Shown here in pieces: positions 17,807 to 27,520 of a stretch of DNA of 64,000 nucleotides. The notes beneath the pieces are model-generated. The model was given only the letters and a program-made list of their open reading frames with translations. It searched no databases and was not told the DNA's origin. Source of the stretch: Thermosynechococcus sp. HN-54 (lineage in GTDB: Bacteria; Cyanobacteriota; Cyanobacteriia; Thermosynechococcales; Thermosynechococcaceae); the NCBI RefSeq assembly GCF_023650955.1, contig NZ_CP098039.1, positions 2,046,001 to 2,110,000 on the forward strand, read 5' to 3'. How positions within the stretch are numbered: the first letter of the stretch is position 1; the number at the start of each line of letters is the position of its first letter. The translations under genes and the position numbers were made by a program.

Positions 17807-19957
17807 ATGCAAGAGGGATTATACATTGTCCTCATTAGTATTCATGGTTTGATTCGGGGCGATCGCCTTGAACTGGGGCGAGATGCCGATACGGGAGGAC
17901 AAACCCGCTATGTGGTCGAACTGGCCAAAACCCTTGCAGCCCATCCCCGTGTTGCCCAGGTGGATTTGGTCACTCGTCTGATTGCCGATGCCAAGGTCAG
18001 TCCCGACTACGCCCAGCCCATTGAGCGAATTGGCGATCGCGCCCGCATTGTCCGTCTGGCCTGTGGCCCTCGCCGCTATTTGCGCAAGGAGGTTCTTTGG
18101 CCCTATTTAGACGTATTTGCCGATGAACTGTTGCGCCACCTCCGCCAAAGTGGCCGCATGCCCGATGTCATTCATAGTCACTATGCCGATGCCGGTTATG
18201 TGGGCTGCCGCGTTGCCGGTTGGTTGGGGGTTCCCCTTGTGCACACAGGGCATTCCCTCGGACGGGTCAAACGCCAGCGACTTCTTGCCCAGGGCAGTAA
18301 GCCCGATGCCATTGAGGAGCAGTTTCACTTTACGACTCGCATTGAAGCCGAGGAGCAAACCCTTGCCAGTGCGGCACTGATTATTGCCAGTACCCATCAG
18401 GAGGTCGAAGAGCAGTATCGCCTCTACGATCAGTACGACCCGGCGCGGATGGCGGTGATTCTACCGGGGGTAGATACCAGCCGTTTCTATCCAGCCCCTG
18501 TGCCAGCGGATTTGCCTTTTCGCAAGGAATTGCGTCGCTTTTTAGTGGAACCGGAAAAACCCTTTATCTTTTGCCTCTCCCGACCGGTACCGCGCAAGAA
18601 TGTGGCTGCCCTGCTCAATGTCTATGGCACGGATCCCCTGTTGCAGGAGCGAGCCAATCTGGTCTTGGTGCTCGGCAATCGCACTGATATTAGCAAGATG
18701 GAGGCCAGCCCTCGCCAAGTATTGACGGAACTCTTTTTGCTGGTCGATCGCTATGACCTCTACGGCAAAGTGGCCTACCCCAAAACCCACACCAGCGATG
18801 AAGTCCCGGATTTTTACCGTTTAGCCGCCCAGCAACGGGGGGTCTTTATCAATCCGGCCCTGACCGAACCCTTTGGCCTCACCCTCATCGAAGCTGCCGC
18901 CTGTGGCTTGCCGATTTTGGCCACCGCAGATGGAGGGCCGCAGGAGATTATCCGCCACTGTTGTAATGGGTTGCTCTTTGATGCCCTTGATCTAGAAGCC
19001 ATTCGCAGCGCCCTGCATCAAGCCTTTCAAAGTGATAGCCAATGGCAGACTTGGGCAGACAATGGCCTTAAGGGGGTACACGCCCACTACTCTTGGCGCA
19101 GTCATGTGGAGATGTATCTACAGGCTCTCGATCAACTAGCGGAAAAATCCGTGTTGCCAGTGTTGAGTCTGCAACGCCAACCCAGCCAGTACCAAGGCAA
19201 TAGGCTGCCAACCACCTTGACACGGAATCGCCTGCTGACGCTTGAGTGCCTGTTAATTAGTGATATTGACAATACCTTGATTGGCGATCGCGCGGCCCTT
19301 GAGCAACTCTTAGATCTGCTGCAACGCCGGCCAGAAATGGGCTTTGGGGTGGCGACGGGGCGTCACTTGGCACTCACCCTTGAAGTCCTAAATGAATGGG
19401 GAGTGCCCATCCCTGATGTCTTAATTACCTCTGTGGGAAGTGAAATTTACTATGGCCCCCATCTTGTTCCCGACACCAGTTGGCAGCAGCATATTAGCTA
19501 TCGCTGGGAACCTCAACGGGTCAGAGAGACTCTTGCTGATGTCGCCGGCCTGACGCTGCAACCTCCTGAAAATCAACGCTCCCACAAAATTAGCTATAAC
19601 GTTGACACCACAGTTCTCCCTAGCATTACACCGGTCTTGCGGTTACTGCGGCAGCAAAAGCTCCATTGTCGTCCCATTTTTTCCCATAATCAGTTTTTGG
19701 ATATTTTGCCCCTGCGTGCCTCCAAAGGCGATGCCCTGCGCTATCTCGCCCTCAAGTGGGGCTATCCCCTGCAAAAACTCTTGGTGGCTGGGGATTCCGG
19801 CAATGACGAGCAAATGCTGACGGGCAATACCCTTGCTGTTGTTGTAGGCAATCACAGTCCTGAATTGGACAAGTTGCGCGATCGCCCCCACATTTACTTT
19901 GCCCAAGGTCACTATGCCCAAGGGATTTTAGAAGCAATTGAATACTATGGCTTCTAG
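17807..19957 (+). CDS. sps: Sucrose-phosphate synthase with C-terminal sucrose-phosphatase-like HAD domain
   Basis: Makes sucrose 6-phosphate from UDP- or ADP-glucose and fructose 6-phosphate, in compatible-solute and carbon export metabolism. The GT-B part (about 1-460) has DTGGQTRYVVELAKTLA, the HSHYADAGYVG segment and the E-x7-E element in LTEPFGLTLIEAAACGLP. The HAD part (about 475-716) has the catalytic D-x-D in LLISDIDNTLIGD, the Lys motif ASKGDALRYLALKWG and the acidic motif VAGDSGNDEQML. In some cyanobacterial synthases this domain has lost its key residues; here the D-x-D, Lys and GDxxND are all present, so the protein may be bifunctional. The ATG at 17807 has AAGGGAG 7 nt upstream. 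The stop overlaps the next gene's stop by 4 bp. Confidence 0.93.
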   Translation: MQEGLYIVLISIHGLIRGDRLELGRDADTGGQTRYVVELAKTLAAHPRVAQVDLVTRLIADAKVSPDYAQPIERIGDRARIVRLACGPRRYLRKEVLWPYLDVFADELLRHLRQSGRMPDVIHSHYADAGYVGCRVAGWLGVPLVHTGHSLGRVKRQRLLAQGSKPDAIEEQFHFTTRIEAEEQTLASAALIIASTHQEVEEQYRLYDQYDPARMAVILPGVDTSRFYPAPVPADLPFRKELRRFLVEPEKPFIFCLSRPVPRKNVAALLNVYGTDPLLQERANLVLVLGNRTDISKMEASPRQVLTELFLLVDRYDLYGKVAYPKTHTSDEVPDFYRLAAQQRGVFINPALTEPFGLTLIEAAACGLPILATADGGPQEIIRHCCNGLLFDALDLEAIRSALHQAFQSDSQWQTWADNGLKGVHAHYSWRSHVEMYLQALDQLAEKSVLPVLSLQRQPSQYQGNRLPTTLTRNRLLTLECLLISDIDNTLIGDRAALEQLLDLLQRRPEMGFGVATGRHLALTLEVLNEWGVPIPDVLITSVGSEIYYGPHLVPDTSWQQHISYRWEPQRVRETLADVAGLTLQPPENQRSHKISYNVDTTVLPSITPVLRLLRQQKLHCRPIFSHNQFLDILPLRASKGDALRYLALKWGYPLQKLLVAGDSGNDEQMLTGNTLAVVVGNHSPELDKLRDRPHIYFAQGHYAQGILEAIEYYGF

Positions 19958-20955
19958 GGAAAAGCCTGCGACAGGGTCAAACTGGAAATTCCCTTGGCAC
20001 GGTAATCGGCAAGAATCTGATCCAGTGCCTCCACCGTCGGTTGTCGAGTGGGATTGAGTTGGGGATTGCTCTGCATTGCTGGGTTGAACTCCGTGCCATC
20101 GTGCATCAGCACCAGTTGGCGATCGCCCCCCTGAATCACGCTGTTGGCAATCATCGCCGCCGTTGTTTCAAGATTCCAATCGTGAGTATCCAATGACCAA
20201 AGAGCGGAATTCATCCCCAGAGCCTTCACGTGACCTAAGACTTGGGCATTTTGATCACCATAGGGCGCACGAAACCAACGCGGATAGTAGTTGACACCGA
20301 TTTGTTGCAAACATTGATGGATTTGCTGCTGATTTTTTGCTAACTGTGCCCACTGTACCTGTGAGGATTCTTGGGTTAAGAGGAGATGATCGTAAGTATG
20401 GTTGCCAATTTCATGTCCCTCGCGATAGATCTGCTGCAAAATGTCACAATTTTGAGCCACACGCCCACCAATCACGAAAAAGGTTGCCTTCATGCCATAC
20501 TGGCGCAACTTATCAAGAATGGGCAGTGTGTACTCCCGCGTAGGGCCATCATCAAACGTGAGCGCCACATGGTTAGCCGGAATTTGTGCGGCATAGGTTG
20601 CGGCATTTTCATAATTGATGTTAATAAACTTGCTGGTGGCTGGCAGTGGTTGATGGTTTCCTGATGGCGATGGCGGTACTAGAGAAGATGGCCCAGCATC
20701 CATCGGTGTTTGTGTTTGTCTTGGCACTGCTTTTGTCTGACTGGTCTGACTTATTATCGTGCTTGAATTAGATCGTGCGGCTGGTTGGTTTGCAGACTGC
20801 GACCCATAAAAGTGCAAGAGCGTAGTGCTGATGAGAATGACTAAAATCGTTGCTACTGCAAAAGAGACAAATTTGATGACCTTTTGAGAGCGAGGATTTC
20901 CAGCCTTTTGCAATAGCGGTTTAGCTTGAGGTCTGATGTTATTTAATCGACCCAT
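19954..20955 (-). CDS. Membrane-anchored polysaccharide deacetylase (NodB/PgdA type)
   Basis: Protein of 333 residues. One N-terminal membrane helix (about 27-49) and a Ser/Thr/Pro-rich linker are followed by a carbohydrate esterase family 4 domain (about 128-333). Metal and catalytic motifs are ALTFDDGPTREY (motif 1), HEIGNHTYDH (motif 2, metal His), RAPYGDQN (motif 3), LWSLDTHDW (motif 4) and VLMHDGTE (motif 5). It should act in the periplasm on N-acetylated glycans such as peptidoglycan or exopolysaccharide. Its first 13 bases overlap the end of the upstream Ser/Thr kinase gene, so the two are probably co-transcribed and translationally coupled. The ATG is at 20955. Confidence 0.9.
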   Translation of the reverse strand: MGRLNNIRPQAKPLLQKAGNPRSQKVIKFVSFAVATILVILISTTLLHFYGSQSANQPAARSNSSTIISQTSQTKAVPRQTQTPMDAGPSSLVPPSPSGNHQPLPATSKFININYENAATYAAQIPANHVALTFDDGPTREYTLPILDKLRQYGMKATFFVIGGRVAQNCDILQQIYREGHEIGNHTYDHLLLTQESSQVQWAQLAKNQQQIHQCLQQIGVNYYPRWFRAPYGDQNAQVLGHVKALGMNSALWSLDTHDWNLETTAAMIANSVIQGGDRQLVLMHDGTEFNPAMQSNPQLNPTRQPTVEALDQILADYRAKGISSLTLSQAFP

Positions 20956-22967
20956 GTTGGTTCACCTACATAGAAAGGATAGCCACTCTCCTGACTTAGT
21001 GAATTGGCAAAAGCTTCAGCTTCCTCTTGGGAGCGAAAACTGGCTACTTGAGTTTGACCGTTGATGATAATGGCATCACCACAGTAGCGTTCTTTGACCA
21101 GATCAAGGGCAGAACTGGGGCCTCGAACCGGCCACCAATAGGCATTAGGCGCATAGCTGGAACCGCAAGCAGGTTGCCACGACAGTTGTGAGGGATTGGC
21201 TGGGGGTGCGTCTAGTTCATCTGGGGGCGACACTGTTTGCACGGGTTCGACTGGCGGCGGTGTGGGTTCTGGGGATTCGGCTGGTGGAGACGTTGGTTCT
21301 GGAGTTGGCGACGGAGATGCAAGAGGTGGCGATGGGTTAGGAGTTTCTGCTACTTCAGTAGCGGCATTGGGTGGCAAGGAAGGGCGGGGTTCTAGGCGGT
21401 TCCATAGCAAGATGATAGCGATCGCTGCAAACATACTTCCAAAGGCGATCAACAGTGAGACGAGAACTAGCCACGGTGGTAATGATGACTGGGCTGTGGG
21501 TACGGGCTGCGTCACAGAGAAGGGTTGGTTTGTCGGGGTGTTAGGAAAGGGTGGGGGTGGAGCAACGGGTTCGTGGACAACACTTCCCGTCTCAACCATC
21601 CTCCAGTATTGATCCTGCCGTTCGACTCGTGCTGGCTTCAGGAGTTGACCTGACCTTTCACTGGGGTGCTGGGGTAAGGTTCGCCGAAATAGATAAGGAT
21701 CGAATTCCCCCTTGTGCAAGGGAATGAGCCAAGATTGCCGATTAACATCTGTGATCACGAAATAATTAGGATTAGAACTACCCTCGGTAAAAACGACTTC
21801 TTGACTCTGAGGATTCAAGGGATGGACGGGTGCAACCCGTGTGGCATAGTTCTGGATGTCTAGCCAATCGCTATGGAGGCCACTGTTGTATTTCTCAAGC
21901 AGCCAATTGACCGATGGCACAAACTGTGGCGAGGAAGACTGCTCATCAATAACGGTTGTTTCTAGCTCTTCGGTCTCTGGCGCTTTTTTGAGTTCTGTTT
22001 GTATTTCTTCTAGGGCAGCTTCGACTTCCTGAGCAGATTGATAGCGATCACTAGGCGCAACAGCCAGCATCTTCGCCAAAACATCTCGAAGCTTTGGTGT
22101 AATTTGAACGTGCTTTTGCCAGTTCCAAGTGTGATGATAGTTATCAAATAATTCTCTAGGGTCTTTGCCAGTAAGTAAGACAAGACAGGTCACTGCTAGG
22201 GCATATAGATCGGAACTTGGAAAAACCTGCTCGCCTCTCTGTTGCTCTGGTGCTGCGTAGTGCGCTGTATAGATCCGCGTATGACCTTTAGCAACTTCAG
22301 CCACGCGAGAAACGTCTTTGACTGCGCCAAAGTCAATCAAATAAAGGCGACGTTGTCCGGGAAACTTACTGTTCTTTGCCGATTGGCGGATAATGTTCGC
22401 TGGCTTAATGTCTCGATGAATTGCTCCTTGATCGTGGATGTACTGCAAAACGGGTAGGAGATCCTTCAAGACACCCTGAACTTCCTCTTCCTTCAAATAC
22501 CTGTGATGGGCTAGTTCAGACTCAAGTGTATCGCCATCAATAAATTCCTGAACTAGATAAAAATAGTTTTGCTCCGCCTCTCCTGTGGTGCTGCTCACCC
22601 GCTCTTGAAAAAAGGCAAAGAGAGTAGGAATTTGGGGATGCTCCCCTAGTTTTTCTAGGAGTCGTGCTTCTCGCTTGAATAAATCTTCCGCTTTTTTCAA
22701 GAGGGCTAGGTTAGAAGTTTCCACTTGCAGTTGCTTGATCACACACTGGCGTTTGGCAGGGGTATCTAAATCCCGTGCGAGGTAAGTAATCCCAAAGCCG
22801 CCTTGTCCCAAAACTTGTTGGGCAACATAGCGCCCCCGCAAAATTAAGGGCATGCCGCAGTTAGCACAGTACTTTTGGCCAATGCTGTCAGCAGAAACAT
22901 CCCCATCTAGTTCAGGCAGGTCAGTTTGGGGGAGGGAACACTGGGGGCGGGTGCAGTGAATAAGCAT
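20943..22967 (-). CDS. Membrane Ser/Thr protein kinase with N-terminal zinc-ribbon-like motif
   Basis: Hanks-type kinase of 674 residues. Cysteines at about 5, 10, 34 and 37 (CTRPQC and CANCG) form a short zinc-ribbon-like motif seen in several cyanobacterial kinases. The kinase domain (about 46-330) has the glycine loop GQGGFG, catalytic AIHRDIKPANII and YLIDFGAVKD. A regulatory segment follows, then a Pro-rich linker, one membrane helix (about 509-531), a Pro/Glu/Ser-rich stretch, and a C-terminal 70-residue domain that looks SPOR-like (VASFRSQEEAEAFANSL). Substrates are unknown. Overlap with the downstream deacetylase gene hints at joint control of the cell envelope, which is inference. 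The ATG is at 22967. Confidence 0.9.
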   Translation of the reverse strand: MLIHCTRPQCSLPQTDLPELDGDVSADSIGQKYCANCGMPLILRGRYVAQQVLGQGGFGITYLARDLDTPAKRQCVIKQLQVETSNLALLKKAEDLFKREARLLEKLGEHPQIPTLFAFFQERVSSTTGEAEQNYFYLVQEFIDGDTLESELAHHRYLKEEEVQGVLKDLLPVLQYIHDQGAIHRDIKPANIIRQSAKNSKFPGQRRLYLIDFGAVKDVSRVAEVAKGHTRIYTAHYAAPEQQRGEQVFPSSDLYALAVTCLVLLTGKDPRELFDNYHHTWNWQKHVQITPKLRDVLAKMLAVAPSDRYQSAQEVEAALEEIQTELKKAPETEELETTVIDEQSSSPQFVPSVNWLLEKYNSGLHSDWLDIQNYATRVAPVHPLNPQSQEVVFTEGSSNPNYFVITDVNRQSWLIPLHKGEFDPYLFRRTLPQHPSERSGQLLKPARVERQDQYWRMVETGSVVHEPVAPPPPFPNTPTNQPFSVTQPVPTAQSSLPPWLVLVSLLIAFGSMFAAIAIILLWNRLEPRPSLPPNAATEVAETPNPSPPLASPSPTPEPTSPPAESPEPTPPPVEPVQTVSPPDELDAPPANPSQLSWQPACGSSYAPNAYWWPVRGPSSALDLVKERYCGDAIIINGQTQVASFRSQEEAEAFANSLSQESGYPFYVGEPTWVD

Positions 22968-23001
22968 CGTCCTATGTGAAGTAGCACCAAGTTATCCACA
23001 A

Positions 23002-25041
23002 TTAAAGCTGATTGAACACCTGAGCGACAACTTCGGGGCTAACGGAGATACTGTCAAGACCTAAGTCAATTAACCACGGTAACCAATGGGGATAGCGGGT
23101 GGGGGCTTCGCCACAAAGACTACAGCCCAAATGGTGGGCTTTGGCCTCTTGAATCAGTTGAGCGATCGCCCTGCGAACGGCAGGATGGTCTTCATTTAAT
23201 TCTGCTAGGGTTGTTTCGCGGTCAATGCCCAAAAGCAGTTGCGTCAGATCATTGGTGCCAATTGTAATGCCAGCAACGCCAAGATTGGCTAGATCAGACA
23301 GTAAAAATAAAATGGCCGGCACCTCCGCCATGACCCACAGTTCTACGCCCGCATTTGGTGTGAGGCTGTGCTCCGCAAGTGCTTTTTGACAATAGGCCAC
23401 TTCACTGACACTGCGCACAAAGGGCAGAACAATCCGTAGGGGGCAGGTTTCTAAACGGTGGGCGATCGCCAGCGCCGACAGTTCCAAGTGAAATAGTTCT
23501 GGACACTGGGGATAGCGACTCACGCCCCGCAGCCCCCAATCTGTTTCCGGTTCAAAGCGAGATCCCCCCAAAAGTTGTCGATAATCCGCTGGCCGCAAAT
23601 CCAACGTGCGATAAAAGAGGGGACGGGGGGCGATCGCCCGCATAAATTCACACAGGTGCTGCACCCAGCGATCGCGCAATTCGTCTGCTTCTCCCTGTTC
23701 TAGCCAATGGCAGGGATGGCGATGATCCAAAAAGGCCAACAACATCAACTCTGAGCGCAACAGGCCAATGCCATCACAGGGGAGCGATCGCAATAACCGC
23801 AGGGCACTGACTTGACTCACATTTACCATGACCTGCAAGGGCAACCGCTTGACCATCGGGGGTGAGGGCGTTTGCGGAGACGGGGTAGCCACCACTGGCA
23901 ATGGCTCTGGGGGCAGTTGATAGATAGACCCCCGATGAGCATCTAGAAATAGCGTCATTCCCGAACTAATCTGCTGAGTCGCATTTGCCACACCGACAAC
24001 GGCGGGTCGTCCCAATTCCCGCGCTAGAATCGCCCCATGACTCGTTAGCCCCCCCTGCTCACAAATCACGCCAACGGCAGCATTCACAAGGGGCAACCAA
24101 TGGGCGGGAATGCTTTTGCTAACTAAAATCCGCCCGGCCACAGCAGCGGGAGCACAGGGGTCGGTTACAACAATGGCGGGGGCGATCGCCTGCCCAGGAG
24201 CAGCGGGCAGCCCTTCAGCCAATAATGTGCGCTCTACCGGCTGCGGCGCAGGAACGACCGGCAGAGGTTCTGCTAAACACTGTCCCCACCAAACCTGTGT
24301 CTGACTGCGATGCCAAACCCAGAGATGGGACGCCGCCCCGCGACAGGCCTGCTGCAAGTATTGTTCCTCGGCGGGCGTCAGCTCAATTCCCCTTGGGGGC
24401 AAGGGAATGCCGTGATGGGGGAGCGTCACACCGCTGGCGATCGCCTTAAGCTTTCGATCTGTGCCTGCCCACCAGCCGGAGGTCACCGTGGTACTCAAGG
24501 GGTACAGCAAAATTGCCACTTTGAGTTGACAAAAATCCCATCCCTGCTGCCAATAGGTATAGAGATTCTTGGTGTTTACAAGAGCCGCAAAGGCCGCTTC
24601 GATTGCCTGATGACACAGGGGCAAACTGGGATGGTGCAAAACTGTCCCGCGACCCAGTCCCCAAGGTAAGTCCACCGCTTCTTGCCAAAGATAGGTGGTG
24701 AGAACAAGATGATTCTCTCCCCCCCGTTGTTGCCAAAAGTGATGACAAGCAGCAAAAACTGTTTCTAACTCCCCCACATCCAAAGGGGGCAATTCATGGG
24801 TCATCTCCAGTGCCAGTGCCTTGAAATCCGCTGCATTGGGGGCCATCTCCTGCCAGCGATCCCAGGCCGCTTGCCACAGTGGAATGACGCCAGAGCGCAA
24901 CTGTTGCCAGACACTGGTGGCAATCAACCATACAGGATGAGGCGGCGGCAAGACTTTTTGCGTCTCTTGCAGGGCAACCAATGTCGGGGAAAGGGCTTCC
25001 GCTGGGTACTGTTGTAGGGGTTCCAGAAGGAGTGATGTCAC
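23002..25041 (-). CDS. PEP-utilising enzyme, PEP-synthase/enzyme I-like, with degenerate ATP-grasp part
   Basis: Protein of 679 residues. Residues about 1-270 resemble a worn ATP-grasp domain of PEP synthase (DLPWGLGRGTV, then QLKVAILLYPLST). The swivelling phosphohistidine domain has GGLTSHGAILARELGRPAVVG (about 345-365). The C-terminal PEP/pyruvate barrel has GIGLLRSELMLL, YRTLDLRPADY and LWVMAEVPA. It also has GITIGTNDLTQLLLGIDR and the catalytic-Cys region LGCSLCGEAPT. The phosphoryl-transfer residues of the central and C-terminal domains look intact, but the nucleotide site looks poor. The real reaction is therefore unclear. Similar proteins are annotated in cyanobacteria simply as PEP-binding. 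It is on the same strand as the kinase gene 34 nt downstream. Confidence 0.8.
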   Translation of the reverse strand: MTSLLLEPLQQYPAEALSPTLVALQETQKVLPPPHPVWLIATSVWQQLRSGVIPLWQAAWDRWQEMAPNAADFKALALEMTHELPPLDVGELETVFAACHHFWQQRGGENHLVLTTYLWQEAVDLPWGLGRGTVLHHPSLPLCHQAIEAAFAALVNTKNLYTYWQQGWDFCQLKVAILLYPLSTTVTSGWWAGTDRKLKAIASGVTLPHHGIPLPPRGIELTPAEEQYLQQACRGAASHLWVWHRSQTQVWWGQCLAEPLPVVPAPQPVERTLLAEGLPAAPGQAIAPAIVVTDPCAPAAVAGRILVSKSIPAHWLPLVNAAVGVICEQGGLTSHGAILARELGRPAVVGVANATQQISSGMTLFLDAHRGSIYQLPPEPLPVVATPSPQTPSPPMVKRLPLQVMVNVSQVSALRLLRSLPCDGIGLLRSELMLLAFLDHRHPCHWLEQGEADELRDRWVQHLCEFMRAIAPRPLFYRTLDLRPADYRQLLGGSRFEPETDWGLRGVSRYPQCPELFHLELSALAIAHRLETCPLRIVLPFVRSVSEVAYCQKALAEHSLTPNAGVELWVMAEVPAILFLLSDLANLGVAGITIGTNDLTQLLLGIDRETTLAELNEDHPAVRRAIAQLIQEAKAHHLGCSLCGEAPTRYPHWLPWLIDLGLDSISVSPEVVAQVFNQL

Positions 25042-25092
25042 AAATCCGTTTCCTTAAATCGTCCTTGGGGGTCTGGGAGCGGACGATCCGAC

Positions 25093-27324
25093 CTAGGGAG
25101 AACTCACTTCCGTTTGCTGACGGCGACGAATGTTGAGGACATCAGTGATTTTTCTAATTTGCGCCAAGATATGATCCAACTGCTTTGCATTCACAATATC
25201 AATACACAAATCAATAATCGCCGTGCGTCCTGGATCTGTGTGGACATTGGCTCGCCGCACATTAATTTGATTATCGGTTAAACGAGTCAAAATATCCTTA
25301 AGAATACCAACGCGATCAATCACCTCAATTTGTACATCCACAGGGTAGGTTTGAGGACGCCGTTGATTGACTTTTGTGTTCCAACTCACGGGAATCAGGC
25401 GATCGCTCGACACCGACTCTAGGTTGCTACAGCCCTGACGATGAATCGAAATACCCCGACTCCCCAGCGTCACCACGCCAATAATTGGTTCATCGGGCAC
25501 GGGACAACAGCAGCCAGCAATGTGATAAACCAAGCCCTCCACCCCCAGAATCGGAGAATCACTAGGTTTGGTGGTGGCAGGTACACGGTTGACAGGAGCA
25601 GATTCCGACGGCAATTCCGGTGTGGTTGTCTCTGGACGCGCTAGAGTAATTGCCCGCAGCCGATTCACCACGAGATTCAACGTGATTTCGCCATAGCCCA
25701 AGGCGGCTACGAGATCATCGACACTCTGGTAGTTGCTGCGCTCGGCCACCTGCTGCATTTGCGGTGACTTGAGGAGCGTTTCCAAACCGGCTTTGCCCAG
25801 TTCTTTCTCTAGTAATTCCCGTCCCCGTTGCAGGTTTTCATCGCGGCGCGATCGCTTGTACCACTGCCGAATGCGGTTGCGTGCCGCTGTGGTTTTAACA
25901 AAGTTCAACCAGTCCAAACTGGGATGGGCAGTCTTTTGGGTAATAATCTCAACAATGTCGCCATTGCGCAGTGGCGTATCCAAGGGCACCATCCGCCCAT
26001 TCACCCGTGCCCCCGCACAGTGATTCCCGACATCGGTGTGAATATGGTAGGCAAAGTCCAAGGGCGTCGCCCCCTGTTGCAGGGCAAGGACATCCCCTTG
26101 GGGCGTAAAGACATAAACTTCCTTATCAAAGAGATCATCGCGAATGCTGTCGAGATATTCTTGGGCATCCTTGAGGTCATTTTGCCAATCCAGCAGTTGC
26201 CGTAGCCAAGTGAATTTTTGATCGCGGGCACTCCACTGTTGCGGCAAGGAATGACCCGTTTCTTTGTACTTCCAGTGGGCGGCAATCCCATACTCAGAGA
26301 CATGGTGCATGGCCAACGTGCGGATTTGCACCTCCAAGGGGCGCCCCCCAAGACCAATAACTACCGTGTGCAGCGATTGATACTGGTTGGGTTTGGGCAG
26401 GCTAATGTAGTCCTTGAACCGCCCCGGCACCGAAAGAAAACAGTCATGGACGACGGCCAGGGCACGATAGCACTCATCCTTTGTGGCCACCAGAATGCGA
26501 ATGCCCGCCACATCATAGATTTCATGGAATTCTTTTTGCTGCCGCATCATTTTTTGGTAGATGCTGTAGAGGTGCTTGGGACGGCCACTAATTTCTAAGT
26601 AGCCAAAGCCCATTCCCGATAACCGCTCCTGAAGAATTTGAATTGCCTGCTGGAGTTGCGCCTCGCGATTGGCGCGTTTTTCGGCCACGAGTTCCTGAAT
26701 GCGACGGTAGGCTTCTGGCTCTAAATACTTAAAGGCCAAATCCTCCAGCTCCCACTTGATCCGCCAAATCCCTAAGCGGTTGGCGAGGGGGGCAAAGACA
26801 TCACGGGTTTCTTGGGCAATAGCACGGCGGCGATCTTCCGGCAGATACTCAAGGGTGCGCATATTGTGCAGGCGATCGGCTAGCTTGACAACGATGACCC
26901 GAATATCCTGCGCCATCGCCAAAAACATTCGCCGGAAACTTTCCGCTTGCCGCTCCGTCTTACTGGAGAAGCTAAACTTCGAGAGCTTGGTCACCCCCTC
27001 CACCAGTCGCCGCACCTCAGCACCAAAATTGGCTTCTAGCTCCTCTGCTGTAACAGCGGTATCCTCAATGACATCGTGGAGAAACCCCGCCGCCAAAAGA
27101 GCAGGCCCACCGCCTAAATCCCGCAGAATACTTGCCACTGCCACAGGATGGGCAATGTAGGGTTCCCCAGACGCACGCCGCTGTCCTTGGTGTAGGTCGT
27201 AGGCAAATTGAAACGCTCGACAGACCAAATCATCCCCATTCTCAGGATCTGGATTTCCCAGGCACGTCGCTAACCAATCGGGTAATTCAATATCAGTCGG
27301 CAAGCTAGGTGCAAAAGCGTTCAT
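25093..27324 (-). CDS. Bifunctional (p)ppGpp synthetase/hydrolase (RelA/SpoT homologue)
   Basis: Stringent-response enzyme of 743 residues. The hydrolase HD domain is near the N-terminus (HPVAVASILRDLGG and FLHDVIEDTAVTAEELE). The synthetase domain carries IYDVAGIRILV and KPNQYQSLHTVVIGLGG. A TGS domain (VYVFTPQGDVLALQQGATP) and a C-terminal ACT domain (VDVQIEVIDRVGILKDILT) complete the long RSH layout, so it is probably the only long RSH of this cell. The ATG chosen (27324, MNAFAPSLP) precedes the conserved region; an in-frame Met nine codons earlier is possible. It controls growth in response to starvation or darkness in cyanobacteria. The neighbouring gene at 23002 is on the same strand 51 nt downstream. 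Confidence 0.94.
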   Translation of the reverse strand: MNAFAPSLPTDIELPDWLATCLGNPDPENGDDLVCRAFQFAYDLHQGQRRASGEPYIAHPVAVASILRDLGGGPALLAAGFLHDVIEDTAVTAEELEANFGAEVRRLVEGVTKLSKFSFSSKTERQAESFRRMFLAMAQDIRVIVVKLADRLHNMRTLEYLPEDRRRAIAQETRDVFAPLANRLGIWRIKWELEDLAFKYLEPEAYRRIQELVAEKRANREAQLQQAIQILQERLSGMGFGYLEISGRPKHLYSIYQKMMRQQKEFHEIYDVAGIRILVATKDECYRALAVVHDCFLSVPGRFKDYISLPKPNQYQSLHTVVIGLGGRPLEVQIRTLAMHHVSEYGIAAHWKYKETGHSLPQQWSARDQKFTWLRQLLDWQNDLKDAQEYLDSIRDDLFDKEVYVFTPQGDVLALQQGATPLDFAYHIHTDVGNHCAGARVNGRMVPLDTPLRNGDIVEIITQKTAHPSLDWLNFVKTTAARNRIRQWYKRSRRDENLQRGRELLEKELGKAGLETLLKSPQMQQVAERSNYQSVDDLVAALGYGEITLNLVVNRLRAITLARPETTTPELPSESAPVNRVPATTKPSDSPILGVEGLVYHIAGCCCPVPDEPIIGVVTLGSRGISIHRQGCSNLESVSSDRLIPVSWNTKVNQRRPQTYPVDVQIEVIDRVGILKDILTRLTDNQINVRRANVHTDPGRTAIIDLCIDIVNAKQLDHILAQIRKITDVLNIRRRQQTEVSSP

Positions 27325-27520
27325 GGCAGCAGGCGATCGGGAGGGCAGCACAGTGGATTCGAGTACGTATATTCTAGTTCAATTTCATGCCTATCGCGTG
27401 AATCCCTATCGTCAAGACGCTCCTAAACTCTCTCAAGTGTTGCAGCTCGGGATTGTTCAATTTTGATCTCCTTTAACATAAAAATTAAGGATTTTAATCA
27501 GCAAGGGGGCGAAGCGTATC

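Noticed and set aside
23002-25041. Naming the gene ppsA (PEP synthase) or ptsI
   Set aside because: The ATP-grasp part is degenerate and the length fits neither enzyme well, so a specific name is not supported.
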